Source of the DNA: an uncultured Prevotella sp.
Lineage (GTDB): Bacteria; Bacteroidota; Bacteroidia; Bacteroidales; Bacteroidaceae
Direction: 5' to 3'
Assembly (NCBI GenBank): GCA_944319915.1
Contig: CALUEY010000043.1
Span: forward strand, 1 to 38,897
DNA length: 38,897 nucleotides
Both the position numbers and the translations under genes were made by a program. Within the stretch, counting starts at the first letter, position 1. The number at the start of each line of letters is the position of its first letter. The notes beneath the pieces are model-generated. The model was given only the letters and a program-made list of their open reading frames with translations. It had not been told where the DNA came from and did not search any database. This document shows, piece after piece, positions 15,225-24,635 of this stretch.

Positions 15225-16709
15225 ATGAAGGAACTTGCTACGATTGGTGTTGCATATAATGAAGATGAGGTCGAAAATCTTGTCAATGAAGCGAAAGAAT
15301 GGATTTCCAAGGAAGAATCTCGACGCCATCCACAACTCGATTTGTATGGTGAGGAGCGTGAGGCGTGTGACCGTGAGCGAGAAGAAGTACGTCGTGTATT
15401 GTCACAGGTGAGTAATATACTTCTCAATGGTTGCGACTTGATATTGGACCGCACGTTTGACCGGATTGGTTTCAATCGTATTGACGATGAAGTGTTCCGC
15501 AAGCTTGTAAAGGCCCATTTGGCATATCCAACGAGCAAGGCTGCTACGGTGGAATATCTGAAAAACCACTTTGACGAGGATGTGGATCTCTCAAAAATCT
15601 ATCGCTATCTTGACAAGCTTAGCGACCATCAGCACGAAGTCGTACAGGACATCAGCGTGCGCCATACTGCAAAACTGTTCGGTGGAAATATCGGTGTGTT
15701 GTTCTATGATGTCACCACACTTTACTTTGAAGCGGATTATGAGGACGACTTGCGCAAGGCAGGCTTCTCAAAGGAGGGACGTCACAGTAATCCTCAGATC
15801 ATACTCGGCCTGCTTGTTAGCCTTGGCGGCTATCCGCTTGCCTATTGCATCCATGAGGGCAACAAATATGAAGGCCACACGATGCTGCCGACGATAAATG
15901 AGTTTGTAAGCAAATACGGTTTGGAGAACTTCGTTGTGGTGGCCGACTCCGGCCTGATGAACAATGCAAATATAGCGGAACTTGAGGCGCACGGCTACAA
16001 GTATATAATAGGTGCGAAGATAAAGAATGAAAGTCAGGAAGTCAAGAACTGGATACTGGAACAGCCCAAGCGCGACTGCCAGATGGTAGAATATGACAAA
16101 GGAGGCGGACGCCGTCTCCTGGTCGGCTATACAGATGACCGTGCAAAGAAAGATGCCTATAACCTGGAGAAGGGAATACGCAGGTTGGAAAAGGCTTACA
16201 AGCATGGCGCGCTTACGAAAGGTAACATCAACAAGAGAGGTTACAATAAGTTCTTATCCATGGATGGCGAGGTGAAAGTCGCCATCAATTATGACCGTAT
16301 TGCCGACGACTCCAAATGGGACGGCCTAAAAGGATATCTCACCAATACGGATATACCAATACAGGATGTATACACAGCATATCACAACCTTTGGCACGTA
16401 GAACGGGCTTTCCGTATAGCAAAATCAAAGATAGAGATACGCCCAATGTTTCATTTTACACGCAGACGCATCGAAGCTCATATATGCATTTGCTTTGTAG
16501 CTTTGAAAGTCTACAAGGAATTGGAGCGCATGTTGAAAGTCTCAGAGATCAAGATGAGCGTAGACAAGGTGCTGGCATTGGCTAAGACAATCACAACAAT
16601 ACAAATTAAGCTACCTCTGAACAAGGAGGTTTACACCCAAACCATGCTGATGGCAAGGCATCAGAAAATAGTTAAACTCTTTGACGAGGGCTTTTGGGTG
16701 ACACGATGA
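15225..16709 (+). CDS. IS1634-family DDE transposase (5' end interrupted)
   Basis: The 494 residues show the IS4/IS1634 catalytic core: D162 in LFYDVTTLYFE, D241 in VVVADSGL, and E393 in the YHNLWHVERAFRIAKSK signature. The C-terminal block FTRRRIEAHICICFVALKVYKELE is typical of the family. The family's usual start appears upstream at ATG 15153 (MFVRKKK), but a TAA at 15174-15176 interrupts it before PSGNIGVIVVEKIGGK. Translation must begin later, for example at 15225, or the element is inactive. The N-terminal loss may remove DNA-binding function. Confidence 0.88.
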   Translation: MKELATIGVAYNEDEVENLVNEAKEWISKEESRRHPQLDLYGEEREACDREREEVRRVLSQVSNILLNGCDLILDRTFDRIGFNRIDDEVFRKLVKAHLAYPTSKAATVEYLKNHFDEDVDLSKIYRYLDKLSDHQHEVVQDISVRHTAKLFGGNIGVLFYDVTTLYFEADYEDDLRKAGFSKEGRHSNPQIILGLLVSLGGYPLAYCIHEGNKYEGHTMLPTINEFVSKYGLENFVVVADSGLMNNANIAELEAHGYKYIIGAKIKNESQEVKNWILEQPKRDCQMVEYDKGGGRRLLVGYTDDRAKKDAYNLEKGIRRLEKAYKHGALTKGNINKRGYNKFLSMDGEVKVAINYDRIADDSKWDGLKGYLTNTDIPIQDVYTAYHNLWHVERAFRIAKSKIEIRPMFHFTRRRIEAHICICFVALKVYKELERMLKVSEIKMSVDKVLALAKTITTIQIKLPLNKEVYTQTMLMARHQKIVKLFDEGFWVTR

Positions 16710-16719
16710 CGAAGTCAGG

Positions 16720-16762
16720 AGGGGACTTTGTCTTTGCACTTTCTGAAATTTGGCTTATTTTT
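16720..16762. repeat. 43-bp direct repeat, right copy
   Basis: Identical to 15005-15047 and immediately outside the right IS end. Confidence 0.88.
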
Positions 16763-17173
16763 GCTGTTAGCAACCTTGAAGAGCGAAAAGTCTGCTGCGC
16801 TCTGATATTGGCGAAATATTAATTCAGCGAACACTAATTAGCCGTTTAAAATTACGAAACCCCAGCCTTGTGTGGGCTGGGGAAGAATACTTTAAACTTT
16901 TTGTGCGACTGATTTCCTCTTACGAGGCCATCTTCGGCAGTGCTATCTTACAAACTCCCACCGACAGAGCCGAAAGCGCCAGTAAGACCGCACGAACACG
17001 GGCTTGTCACAACAACACCGAACCGTTTCATCGTTTTGAGGCAGTGCCCCACAACGGCGGTTCTACCCGATGTGAGGATGCCTGTTTATTACGCTGTTAA
17101 ACATAATATTATAACCATGAGTTATACAAGAGTGAACATTCACTCAAGAGCCGACTAAACGGCCTTCATGGAA
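16763..17173. other. Gene-poor stretch with a hairpin and a 13-codon frame
   Basis: I recognise no gene here. A hairpin CCCCAGCC/GGCTGGGG (16860-16867 with 16875-16882) could be a weak terminator. A small frame at 17117-17158 encodes MSYTRVNIHSRAD and contains the perfect palindrome GAGTGAACATTCACTC (17130-17145). Composition is more balanced than in the neighbouring AT-rich genes, which suggests a separate origin. It may be a remnant of a conjugative element. Confidence 0.45.
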
Positions 17174-20100
17174 TTATATCTTGACTTTGAATGATTTATT
17201 TTTGATTTTAATAATATAGAGACCATTCGATAATGCGATAGATTGGTTTGGACTTACGACCGTCGAGAGAATAAGCCTTCCGTCAATACCATACACATAG
17301 ACATTCTCTACTGAATCACCTATATATATAATCCCTTCTCCGATTACCGAAATGTACTCATTTCTTTTGTTAGCATTAATCTCATCTATACCAGCACTCG
17401 TTTCAGCCACAATATTCATGAACTCCTTCCATCCTTCTGCTACTTCATAAAGAGATTCTGTATTGTCTGGAACGATTAAAGTTGCTTTGGAATATGCTGT
17501 ATTGGAAAACTCCGCTCCCGTCGGTGGAATAGTATTCTTAACATTCACTTTTTCCAATGAGCTACACTTTCTAAAAGATCCTGGAGTGACATACATCTCA
17601 ACTTCTGTGATAAACCTTTCATTAGGTCCAAGCACATCGACATTTTCGCCTATTGTTAATTCCCTCAATTTGGGAAGATTATTAAAGGGAGAATCATAGG
17701 AAGTAATGAGATAATAGTCAACTCCTCCATCGCCGGTTATCGTATAACGAGGCGAATCAGAAAGATTTCTACCAAGATACAATTTTTCAATTGGGAGGCC
17801 ATCAAAAGCAGACTTATAGTATTGAATCTTAAATTGAATTATTTCCCCATTTACTTCCTTCTTTTGGACACTGGTTGCGCCATCGTAAGATCCAATCGGT
17901 AAATGTAAGGTAGTTTCTCCGTCATTAAAGGTTAAGACTTTCAAAGCTGAGCAACCAGAAAATACTGATCTTCCAATGTTTTCAACATTCCCAGGGATTA
18001 TTAATGATTCTATATTGCTACAATTATAGAAAATTCCATCTCCGAGGGTTTGAAGGCCATCACCTAAAATAACAGAATTTGCAGCATTGCAATCCTTAAA
18101 AGCATAGTTAGCAATAGATATAATGCTCTGTAATTCGAAAGCCTTAATTGATTTACAATTTTCAAAAGCATTATTCTCTATTCTAATGATTAATTGAAGA
18201 TTATTTAAGTTTTCAAGATTTACACATCCGGAAAAACATTCCGCGGGGATAACTGAAATATTATTATTTAGTTCCACATTCTTCAATTGATTACATCCTT
18301 TGAATGCGGACTGTCCTACGGAAGAAATGTTACTGAACGAAAAAGACGTAATTGCAACACAATCCTCAAAAGCTGATTCACCAATGGATGATAAGGACTT
18401 GGGGCAGGTAAAACCATCAAGCGCAGAGCATCCTTTGAATGCACACCCCGAAATACGTGTGACCGTCTGTGGAATCTGAATATTAGATAACTTATAGCAG
18501 TTCTGAAAAGCGGCAAACGGAATCGATTCGAGATTACTATTCAAATCAACATGCTCCAATTTGTTACAGCCAGCAAAACAATAATTGTCCAATGACAGAA
18601 CCGTGGGAGGCACAGAAACAGAAATTAAATCAGAACACCCTTTGAAAGCCTCACCTATGGAAGTCACTTTGTATATAGTATTATTATACTCGATACTTGA
18701 AGGAATAATGATGTTCCCAGAATAATCAGAATTCTTTTTCATCACTTCAACCTCATTTTCGGATAAGATACGATATAGCAGGCCACCGAACTCAATACAA
18801 TGAAGAAGATTAGCACTTTCTTTGAGAGTCCAGAACTTGCTCCATACGGGAGTTGATTTATATGCATTCAAAGAGCCTTCGGGAATCTCAACTATCAAAT
18901 CCATATATTGAGAGTTCGTGAATGGATTCGCCGCTGGAGGAGTGGCCGAACTTATGCTAAGGTGGGTTAGTAAAGAATTATCAATAAGACTGGGGAGTTT
19001 AGTAAGATTAGTACCAAATTGTACGGCCTCAAGCTTAGAATAATGAGATAACGATGAAGTAGCTTTTTGATTATTCATCAATATAACATCAATATTCTTA
19101 ACATAATCTCCTATTGTGAGATTCCGCAATGTTGTTGGGAAAAATGTTGAAGGATTCCTTCCATAGCCAGGATTTTGTGCACCTCCAGAGATAGATAAAG
19201 TTCTTCCTATATAAGCACTTTCGATTTTACAATTCGCAAAAGTATGAGGAGTTTTATAATCCCAACTCCCCACACATAATGAGAATAATAGATTGTCATA
19301 GCCATCTTCAAAAGTCACCTTTTCCAGTCCGGAGGACGCAAAGGCCCATTCTCCAATCGATACTACTGATTGGGGAATTGAAATTGATTTTAAATTTGAG
19401 CAGTTTCTAAAGGCACCTTCTTCTATGGATGAAACATTTTCACCAATAGCAACTTCGGTCAAAGATATATTGCTACTAAAACATCCAATTCTATTATAAT
19501 TTCTATCATTACTAGAAGATTTAATGTCCCTTCCCATGATTACATTAGATAGAGGACAATCTTCAAAAAGAGGAGTTCTTGCGTCGCTGCTAGTTTTGTT
19601 ATAACCAACCGATAGTGGTGATGAAGCCGCTTCGATAGATATTTGAGTCAGACCAATACATCCATCGAATACGCCATTTCCAATCTGTTGTAGATTAGCG
19701 GGGATAATAATGGACGAAATTCCTTTACAACCAGCGAATACATTGTCTTCAATGGTTACAATAGAATGAGGAATTTCTAAGTTATCCAATGAAGAGCATC
19801 CTTGAAATAATCCTTTAGACAAATTTGCTATCATCGGGGGGAGCTGGATATCGGAAAGAGAGGAACAATCTTGAAAAGCCTCGCTTCCAATTGAATTAAC
19901 AGTATTTGGAATTGAGATTGAAGATAACCCCACGCACCCCTTAAAAGCTTGAGATCCTATTTTCTTTAGTCCTTCAGGTAAATCTATTGTAGTCAACGAT
20001 GCACAGCCGGCAAAACATGCTACTCCTAATTCGGTTATGTTATTTAAGCCCGAAATCCCTTGTAATGAGGAGCACCCTTCAAATGCTCTTGCCCCCAATG

Positions 20101-20380
20101 ACTCTATACTTTTGGGGATGGTAACTTTGGTCAACTCGTTATTATCTGAGAAAGCGCCATTGATTGAGGTTACACTAAACTCTCGACCTTTGTATGCAAC
20201 TGAGGCTGGAATTGAAATTTCTCCCGATTGCTTGTTCTCCCCTGCTACAAGTGTGGCAGTCATGTTGTCCAGATCGACCTCATAATAAAAACCATTAACC
20301 TCAAAGTCGTAGGCATAGGAAGATACGGATGCACACAGCATTGCCATGACCATCCAAATTTTTTGAATGATTGATTTCAT
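17174..20380 (-). CDS. BspA-like leucine-rich repeat surface protein
   Basis: This 1068-residue protein has a signal peptide (cut near SVSSYA-YDFEV) and then BspA-type LRR_5 repeats over most of its length. The unit reads like IPxSVxSIGxxAFxGCSSLxxI, in two long arrays separated near residue 545. The last 75 residues (GIDEINANKR ... VYVYGIDGRLILS ... GLYIIKIKNKSFKVKI) form a type IX-like sorting domain. Proteins of this type mediate adhesion or host interaction in oral and gut Bacteroidales; the ligand is unknown. It is AT-rich and sits 4 bases after a small upstream gene, apparently sharing its transcript and long leader. Confidence 0.9.
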   Translation of the reverse strand: MKSIIQKIWMVMAMLCASVSSYAYDFEVNGFYYEVDLDNMTATLVAGENKQSGEISIPASVAYKGREFSVTSINGAFSDNNELTKVTIPKSIESLGARAFEGCSSLQGISGLNNITELGVACFAGCASLTTIDLPEGLKKIGSQAFKGCVGLSSISIPNTVNSIGSEAFQDCSSLSDIQLPPMIANLSKGLFQGCSSLDNLEIPHSIVTIEDNVFAGCKGISSIIIPANLQQIGNGVFDGCIGLTQISIEAASSPLSVGYNKTSSDARTPLFEDCPLSNVIMGRDIKSSSNDRNYNRIGCFSSNISLTEVAIGENVSSIEEGAFRNCSNLKSISIPQSVVSIGEWAFASSGLEKVTFEDGYDNLLFSLCVGSWDYKTPHTFANCKIESAYIGRTLSISGGAQNPGYGRNPSTFFPTTLRNLTIGDYVKNIDVILMNNQKATSSLSHYSKLEAVQFGTNLTKLPSLIDNSLLTHLSISSATPPAANPFTNSQYMDLIVEIPEGSLNAYKSTPVWSKFWTLKESANLLHCIEFGGLLYRILSENEVEVMKKNSDYSGNIIIPSSIEYNNTIYKVTSIGEAFKGCSDLISVSVPPTVLSLDNYCFAGCNKLEHVDLNSNLESIPFAAFQNCYKLSNIQIPQTVTRISGCAFKGCSALDGFTCPKSLSSIGESAFEDCVAITSFSFSNISSVGQSAFKGCNQLKNVELNNNISVIPAECFSGCVNLENLNNLQLIIRIENNAFENCKSIKAFELQSIISIANYAFKDCNAANSVILGDGLQTLGDGIFYNCSNIESLIIPGNVENIGRSVFSGCSALKVLTFNDGETTLHLPIGSYDGATSVQKKEVNGEIIQFKIQYYKSAFDGLPIEKLYLGRNLSDSPRYTITGDGGVDYYLITSYDSPFNNLPKLRELTIGENVDVLGPNERFITEVEMYVTPGSFRKCSSLEKVNVKNTIPPTGAEFSNTAYSKATLIVPDNTESLYEVAEGWKEFMNIVAETSAGIDEINANKRNEYISVIGEGIIYIGDSVENVYVYGIDGRLILSTVVSPNQSIALSNGLYIIKIKNKSFKVKI

Positions 20381-20384
20381 TATA

Positions 20385-20648
20385 CTATTCTTTGATTGTT
20401 AGATTTCCGAATTCTCCATAGAGCACAATAGAGTAAGGGTACACTCCTTTAGTTCGATCCAGAATGGTTTCCATGCATTTCTTAATAGCATCTTCAGCAA
20501 TTTCCCATGCGACAAGTTTGTCTGTAGTGGGAGTAATCTTTGCCGTTGACTGGAATTCGCAAGAATATGACCTTTGCCGATACATAAATTCCACTCGATA
20601 CAAATGATAACCGTCTGTCTTCATTTCTGTCTTATATGCCGCAGTCAT
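20385..20648 (-). CDS. Small uncharacterised protein upstream of the BspA-like gene
   Basis: The frame encodes 87 residues (start MTAAYKTEMKTDGYHLYRVE). There are no recognisable motifs, membrane segments or signal peptide. It looks like a compact alpha/beta protein. GAGGGG just before the ATG could serve as a ribosome site, although Bacteroidetes do not rely on one. The stop lies 4 bases before the BspA-like start, implying co-transcription. Function unknown. Confidence 0.55.
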   Translation of the reverse strand: MTAAYKTEMKTDGYHLYRVEFMYRQRSYSCEFQSTAKITPTTDKLVAWEIAEDAIKKCMETILDRTKGVYPYSIVLYGEFGNLTIKE

Positions 20649-21119
20649 CCCCTCGTTGGCTTTAAAGTTATTATATGGAAAAAGTGTAGAATCTGTACCT
20701 GTCGCTGTCCTTTATACAGAGGCTTCTCGCATTACCTATTGGATTTGGGCGGCAACGCAGAAGCCCACGCCGATATGAAATCGTATCCGTAAAGAGACCT
20801 ATACAGCACAATACATTGCATTCGAAAGGACACAATTTATGCTTACAAGGTCTCCACGGGGTTGATATAATCACACCCGAGACATCTACTGTTGGTAAGT
20901 TCCAGACTTTTATTTTGAATTTGCTAGATTCGACTCGTCAAGAACGAAGCGTCAAGTAAACGCCTTCAATATGTCTGAACTATCATCCCACCCAAGCCCG
21001 CTTTGCACAGATATGTCTTTCGATTTTACCATGCTCCACACGGCGTGAGCTGTCTCATTATATCTTCTACAAGAACTCGTCTTGGGCTGATATTCAGTTG
21101 AGACATGATAGTCCGAGTG
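20649..21119 (-). promoter_or_regulatory. Long leader of the BspA-like operon
   Basis: About 460 bases separate the likely -7 box (21120-21127) from the first gene at 20648. They have little coding potential apart from a 26-codon frame at 21026-21106 (starting MSQLNISPRRVLVED). Inverted words such as GAGACC/GGTCTC, and repeats of CTGTATA and AGGACA, suggest RNA structure. It could be a regulatory 5' leader or decayed DNA. Confidence 0.4.
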
Positions 21120-21127
21120 CAAATATA
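21120..21127 (-). promoter_or_regulatory. -7 box for the BspA-like operon leader
   Basis: The complement of 21120-21127 is TATATTTG, inside the longer word TACCTATATTTGCA. No clear TTG is seen 20 bases upstream, so the -33 half is weak. Confidence 0.45.
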
Positions 21128-21266
21128 GGTATTTTTAATCAGAATAAAGAATGAATCTTAAAAAAATCTTATTGTTAACTGGGGAATTGGTGGGAATTGG
21201 TGAGGAGTTACCCAAAATTGGACTTGTTGAAACTATGCTTTTGTGTGACATACATTATGTGTAAGG

Positions 21267-23303
21267 TCAACGCTTTTGCGTCTGTCTCTTGGCTGGTGTT
21301 CCCAAGCCGACCTTCTGTGTGCCATCCCAATTCGTAAGCTGGTCGGCACATCCGTTTGAGCCGCTGAGTAAGACATAGGTATCGGCGCTGCATGACATGT
21401 GGTCGACAAATGCAATTAAGTTTTGACAAAGGGGTTCGGTATAAACGACTCCCTTTGTGGCAAAGATCTTTGTCCATGATGTAACACATTCCTTGCGAAA
21501 GTTACTGCAATCATCCCATACCATACCTGCAAGGAATTTGTCTGTGGCTGCTTCTACTCTCTTTGCAGAGTCGAGAGAAAGGTTGTACTTTGATGCTGTT
21601 GCCATGATGCCATAATAGATAGCGTTGGCTTCTTTCTCAATGAAGTCTATTCGTCCTGTCTTTGAGAAACTTTTGAGGGCATCGTACCCTTCATTTATAA
21701 ATCGGTCTATGATGTCTTGGTATCTGGATTGTTTGGCTTGCTCCTCTCGTTTAGCTGCCGCTTCCTCTTTCTTACGTTCCTCCACACGCAGCATCGCATC
21801 TATGATTTCAGGTTGATGCCTCATCTCGTTCCATTGAAGAACAAGATTCCTATACTTTGACAATAGTGCATTGTAGTCATTGCCTATATCTGTGAGTTCA
21901 TCCCTTGCAACTGACAGTTGCCTTTTAAGACGACCAATCATTTCATCTTTTTCTGCAGCCACTCGTTTGATTGCGTTCTCGTCAAGTTGAGATATACGCT
22001 CTTTGACTATTGCGTTTTCTTCTTTCAAGACTATGTTCTCTGCTTCAAGCGACCTATTCTCATTGATAAGGCGGTTGAGTTGCTGCATATAGTAAGTGTA
22101 AGTTTTGTTGACAGATGCTCGTATACCATTATTCTGCTTGTCACGTTCAGCGTTGATGGCAACGACAAGAGCCTTGATAGCATCATTGATGTTTGTTGTC
22201 CGTTCCTCTCGCCAAGTCTTTTGTCCGATAAATGTAGGAATAGGAATGGCAAGTTCTTTCTTAACGGCATCCATTGCCTCTTGAACAGGTGTCTTGATAT
22301 TGAGAAGAGGGAAGGTGAGCTCTTGCTTGTCAATAGTGGCAAGCACAGCGTATTTCTCCACCTTGTCAAGAGCAGCTTTCGCCTGTCGCTCGGCTTCAAG
22401 AATGACTTTGTTCTTATGCCTTCGTCCTCGCTTTTCCTCCTCGGACAATTCATTGTAAGGGATGCCGCGTGCAAGACCATACTTGCAGCCAACCTCATTG
22501 TGATAGTCTGTATGAAGTTGCGAGAGATATTCCGACTTTGCTTTTCTAGTCTCTCCCCACACCTTGGCATAAGACACACGCTCAACATAATCCTTTGAGG
22601 CAGTATGCTTGGTGTAGTTGTCTTGCTCCTCTTTGGGTAATGCTCTCCATTCTTTAGTTGAAAGCACTATGTCGGGATTGTTCTTGTTGACATACTTACT
22701 GCCGATGCGTCCACGTTTCTTGACTTTCTCCACAGGAATAGTCTGTACATGGGCATGGATGCTTGTTTCGTCACAATGGACTGCGAAACTGATAATATTA
22801 TCCTCACCCCATTTGCAACAGGCAAAGTCGTAGGTGTCCTTTGCCCATTTATAAATGCCTTGTTGCAATACGATGTGGCTATGATCTGCATCAGGATTGG
22901 CAGTGTCTATCCTTTGGTTGCCAAAAGCGAGGTTGTACAGCACGTCGTGGTCGCCACTGAATATCATGCCGACAGTGCAGTTCGGACTGTTCTTTGATAC
23001 TTGGTCTGGATGCCTGGCATCCATGTATGGCTTGAATCCCAATTCATCAAGGCGCATCTGAATACGCTCATGAAGTGGAATGGGATTGGAACCAAGAGGG
23101 ACAATCTTTCCATCCTTGACTATCTCGAAGTTGAGATTCTTGCGAGAGAAGTTGTAATGATTGTTTTTCTCCTTGTCGGCATTCTTCAGACGATAAACAT
23201 TCTCGTCCCAGCCTCTGCGCTCGGCTTCGTTGCCCACTTGGGCGGAGAATGATTTCTTGTCTTTGCCGACATGGATAGCGGCACGTGGTATGTTGCTTTG
23301 CAT
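21267..23303 (-). CDS. MobV-type relaxase (Pre/Mob family)
   Basis: This 678-residue protein nicks the origin of transfer and leads the strand into the recipient. The family's metal-binding motif is clear: H176, D178, E179, H183 and H185 in HCDETSIHAHVQTIPV. An N-terminal motif NHYNFSRKNLN (about 48-58) matches the region around the HN..R motif. The rest is a long helical part (about 290-520, Glu/Lys-rich, coiled coil) and a C-terminal extension. Such relaxases drive mobilizable elements that borrow a helper's secretion system; no coupling protein or secretion genes are present here. Confidence 0.85.
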   Translation of the reverse strand: MQSNIPRAAIHVGKDKKSFSAQVGNEAERRGWDENVYRLKNADKEKNNHYNFSRKNLNFEIVKDGKIVPLGSNPIPLHERIQMRLDELGFKPYMDARHPDQVSKNSPNCTVGMIFSGDHDVLYNLAFGNQRIDTANPDADHSHIVLQQGIYKWAKDTYDFACCKWGEDNIISFAVHCDETSIHAHVQTIPVEKVKKRGRIGSKYVNKNNPDIVLSTKEWRALPKEEQDNYTKHTASKDYVERVSYAKVWGETRKAKSEYLSQLHTDYHNEVGCKYGLARGIPYNELSEEEKRGRRHKNKVILEAERQAKAALDKVEKYAVLATIDKQELTFPLLNIKTPVQEAMDAVKKELAIPIPTFIGQKTWREERTTNINDAIKALVVAINAERDKQNNGIRASVNKTYTYYMQQLNRLINENRSLEAENIVLKEENAIVKERISQLDENAIKRVAAEKDEMIGRLKRQLSVARDELTDIGNDYNALLSKYRNLVLQWNEMRHQPEIIDAMLRVEERKKEEAAAKREEQAKQSRYQDIIDRFINEGYDALKSFSKTGRIDFIEKEANAIYYGIMATASKYNLSLDSAKRVEAATDKFLAGMVWDDCSNFRKECVTSWTKIFATKGVVYTEPLCQNLIAFVDHMSCSADTYVLLSGSNGCADQLTNWDGTQKVGLGTPAKRQTQKR

Positions 23304-23488
23304 ATTGTATTTCTGTCTTGTTGTACATTGTAAAAGGCGTAACTCGGTATAATGGCAGCAGGTCTCGGGCGAAGTCTGAGCATAATAGAAGGACTTTTTA
23401 AGTGAACAGCGTCAGCAGGTGAATCTAAAAGTCCCTATTATGTTCATGGACTTTTGCAAAAAGTCGGCTCCCTCATGAAAGACAGCCT
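23304..23488. other. Candidate oriT region
   Basis: The gap upstream of the relaxase holds an inverted repeat, CATAATAGaaGGACTTTT (23381-23398) with AAAAGTCCCTATTATG (23427-23442). A further palindrome GACTTTTgcAAAAAGTC follows just downstream, giving three GGACTTTT-type words. An origin of transfer normally lies next to its relaxase gene, so this is the best candidate. Part of it may instead terminate the leftward gene ending at 23489. Confidence 0.4.
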
Positions 23489-24205
23489 CTATCCTTGACT
23501 ATCCGTCATCTGTGCGTTTTCCGTCCGGTAGGTTAGATTACGATAGACCACCTTTGTCATCATCTCGTTGAGTCGGTCGGCAATTCGGTCACCATATCGC
23601 TGACGGATTTCCTTGGGCTCAAGGTTTGTGGTGAAGACCGTGAACAGTTGTGCGTCATACCGCATAGCCAAGAGTTCCTTGATGGGATAAATGAAATTGC
23701 CGTAGTCCTGCACTTCAGCAGGTTCAGTACCAATATCGTCTATACCTAATGTATCAGCTTCCGCCAATTTGCAAAACTTATTATAGTCCGTCTTGCGGAT
23801 TTGTACAATCTGCATGGCATTGACAATGGTAAAACTATAGTAGTTATCAGAACTATGTCCAGCATTAGGCGATATGTTCGGTTTGAGGATTTCCAATCGC
23901 CTGACAAGGTTCTGCAATGCCTTGAGCATAGTGGTCTTGCCGTTGCCGCATCCGCCACATAGAACGATTCCGAACTTTGCAGTGTTTGCAGTCAGGCAAT
24001 TGGCTACCTGTTTGAGTTGCTCTTCAACAAAACCATTATAGATAAACCTGCGATAGCGGAGCTGTACTTCCATGATATATGCTGCCAGAAGATATTCGTA
24101 TGCCTGTTCCTCCAACATAGGCAGTCTAAAACGCCCCGTCATAGTCCGTCCCTTCCGCAGGAACTGGACAAGTCCTGCGATTTTCTTTTCGTTTGCTATT
24201 TCCAT
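23489..24205 (-). CDS. DnaC/IstB-like AAA+ ATPase
   Basis: This 238-residue ATPase resembles helicase loaders. Walker A is GGCGNGKTT (residues 84-92) and Walker B is LGIDDIG (about 153-159). A sensor-like TTN segment (FTVFTTNLEPKEI) and an arginine-containing YGDRIADRL follow. I chose ATG 24205 because GGAGG (complement of 24211-24215) lies 5 bases upstream; a longer frame to 24238 has no such site. The start overlaps the preceding gene by 80 bases. In mobilizable elements such proteins support replication of the excised circle. Confidence 0.85.
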   Translation of the reverse strand: MEIANEKKIAGLVQFLRKGRTMTGRFRLPMLEEQAYEYLLAAYIMEVQLRYRRFIYNGFVEEQLKQVANCLTANTAKFGIVLCGGCGNGKTTMLKALQNLVRRLEILKPNISPNAGHSSDNYYSFTIVNAMQIVQIRKTDYNKFCKLAEADTLGIDDIGTEPAEVQDYGNFIYPIKELLAMRYDAQLFTVFTTNLEPKEIRQRYGDRIADRLNEMMTKVVYRNLTYRTENAQMTDSQG

Positions 24206-24635
24206 ATACACCTCCGTTTTTACTGTCAAAAATCTCACACCTTCCCTTTATAAAAGAATCTTTGCTTTGGTGTTTGTCTTTATCTTTAATATGTGTCAAG
24301 TCCTGTGTTAAACCATGCGTCAAGTTATCCGTCAAGCCTACTGTCAAGTTATCTGTCCATTCAAGCAGTGTGTAATTGGACGGTAGATGGCGGGATTTAC
24401 CTTCTGTAAAAGCGATAAGTTTGCGCTCGGCTAGATGCTTCCGTGCCGTGATGACAGTTTGCCTTGAAAGGCGCAAGTCTTCACATATTCTTGTTGTGGA
24501 GCACGCAAACGGCATTTTCCAATACCGCTTGTTGCTCTCGTTCACAAGGTAGGCAAACAAGGCTATCTCACTCGCTGGCATTGGCGACATCAAAGCAGAA
24601 CGCCAAAGCTGGTTCATGTATTCAATATACGTCAT
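24126..24635 (-). CDS. Replication-initiator-like winged-helix protein
   Basis: The 169-residue protein has an N-terminal winged-helix region (about 15-95; ALFAYLVNESNKRYWKMPF, TTRICEDLRLSRQTVITARKHL). It resembles helix-turn-helix proteins that precede DnaC-like loaders in Bacteroides mobile elements. A low-complexity stretch repeats DNLT/GLT words four times (about 95-115) and the tail is basic. Its ATG overlaps the stop of the HTH gene upstream (ATGA). The role in element replication is inferred from position. Confidence 0.7.
   Translation of the reverse strand: MTYIEYMNQLWRSALMSPMPASEIALFAYLVNESNKRYWKMPFACSTTRICEDLRLSRQTVITARKHLAERKLIAFTEGKSRHLPSNYTLLEWTDNLTVGLTDNLTHGLTQDLTHIKDKDKHQSKDSFIKGRCEIFDSKNGGVYGNSKRKENRRTCPVPAEGTDYDGAF

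Larger units (their letters stand above)
15048..16719 (+). mobile_element. IS1634-family insertion sequence
   Basis: The element is 1,672 bp. Its ends are imperfect inverted repeats: CCCGACTTCCTCAC on the left and, read inward, CCTGACTTCGTCAT on the right (11 of 14 identical). It is flanked by a 43-bp perfect direct repeat. It carries one transposase gene with its own promoter. The IS1634 family is known for a member that makes long and variable target duplications, which fits this structure. Confidence 0.85.

Noticed and set aside
16870-17100. Possible 76-codon gene downstream of the IS
   Set aside because: No motif, no ribosome site, and the start lies inside a hairpin; treated as unassigned sequence.
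24205-24238. Longer start for the DnaC-like gene at 24238
   Set aside because: The ATG at 24205 has a GGAGG five bases upstream and the extra 11 residues are not family-like.
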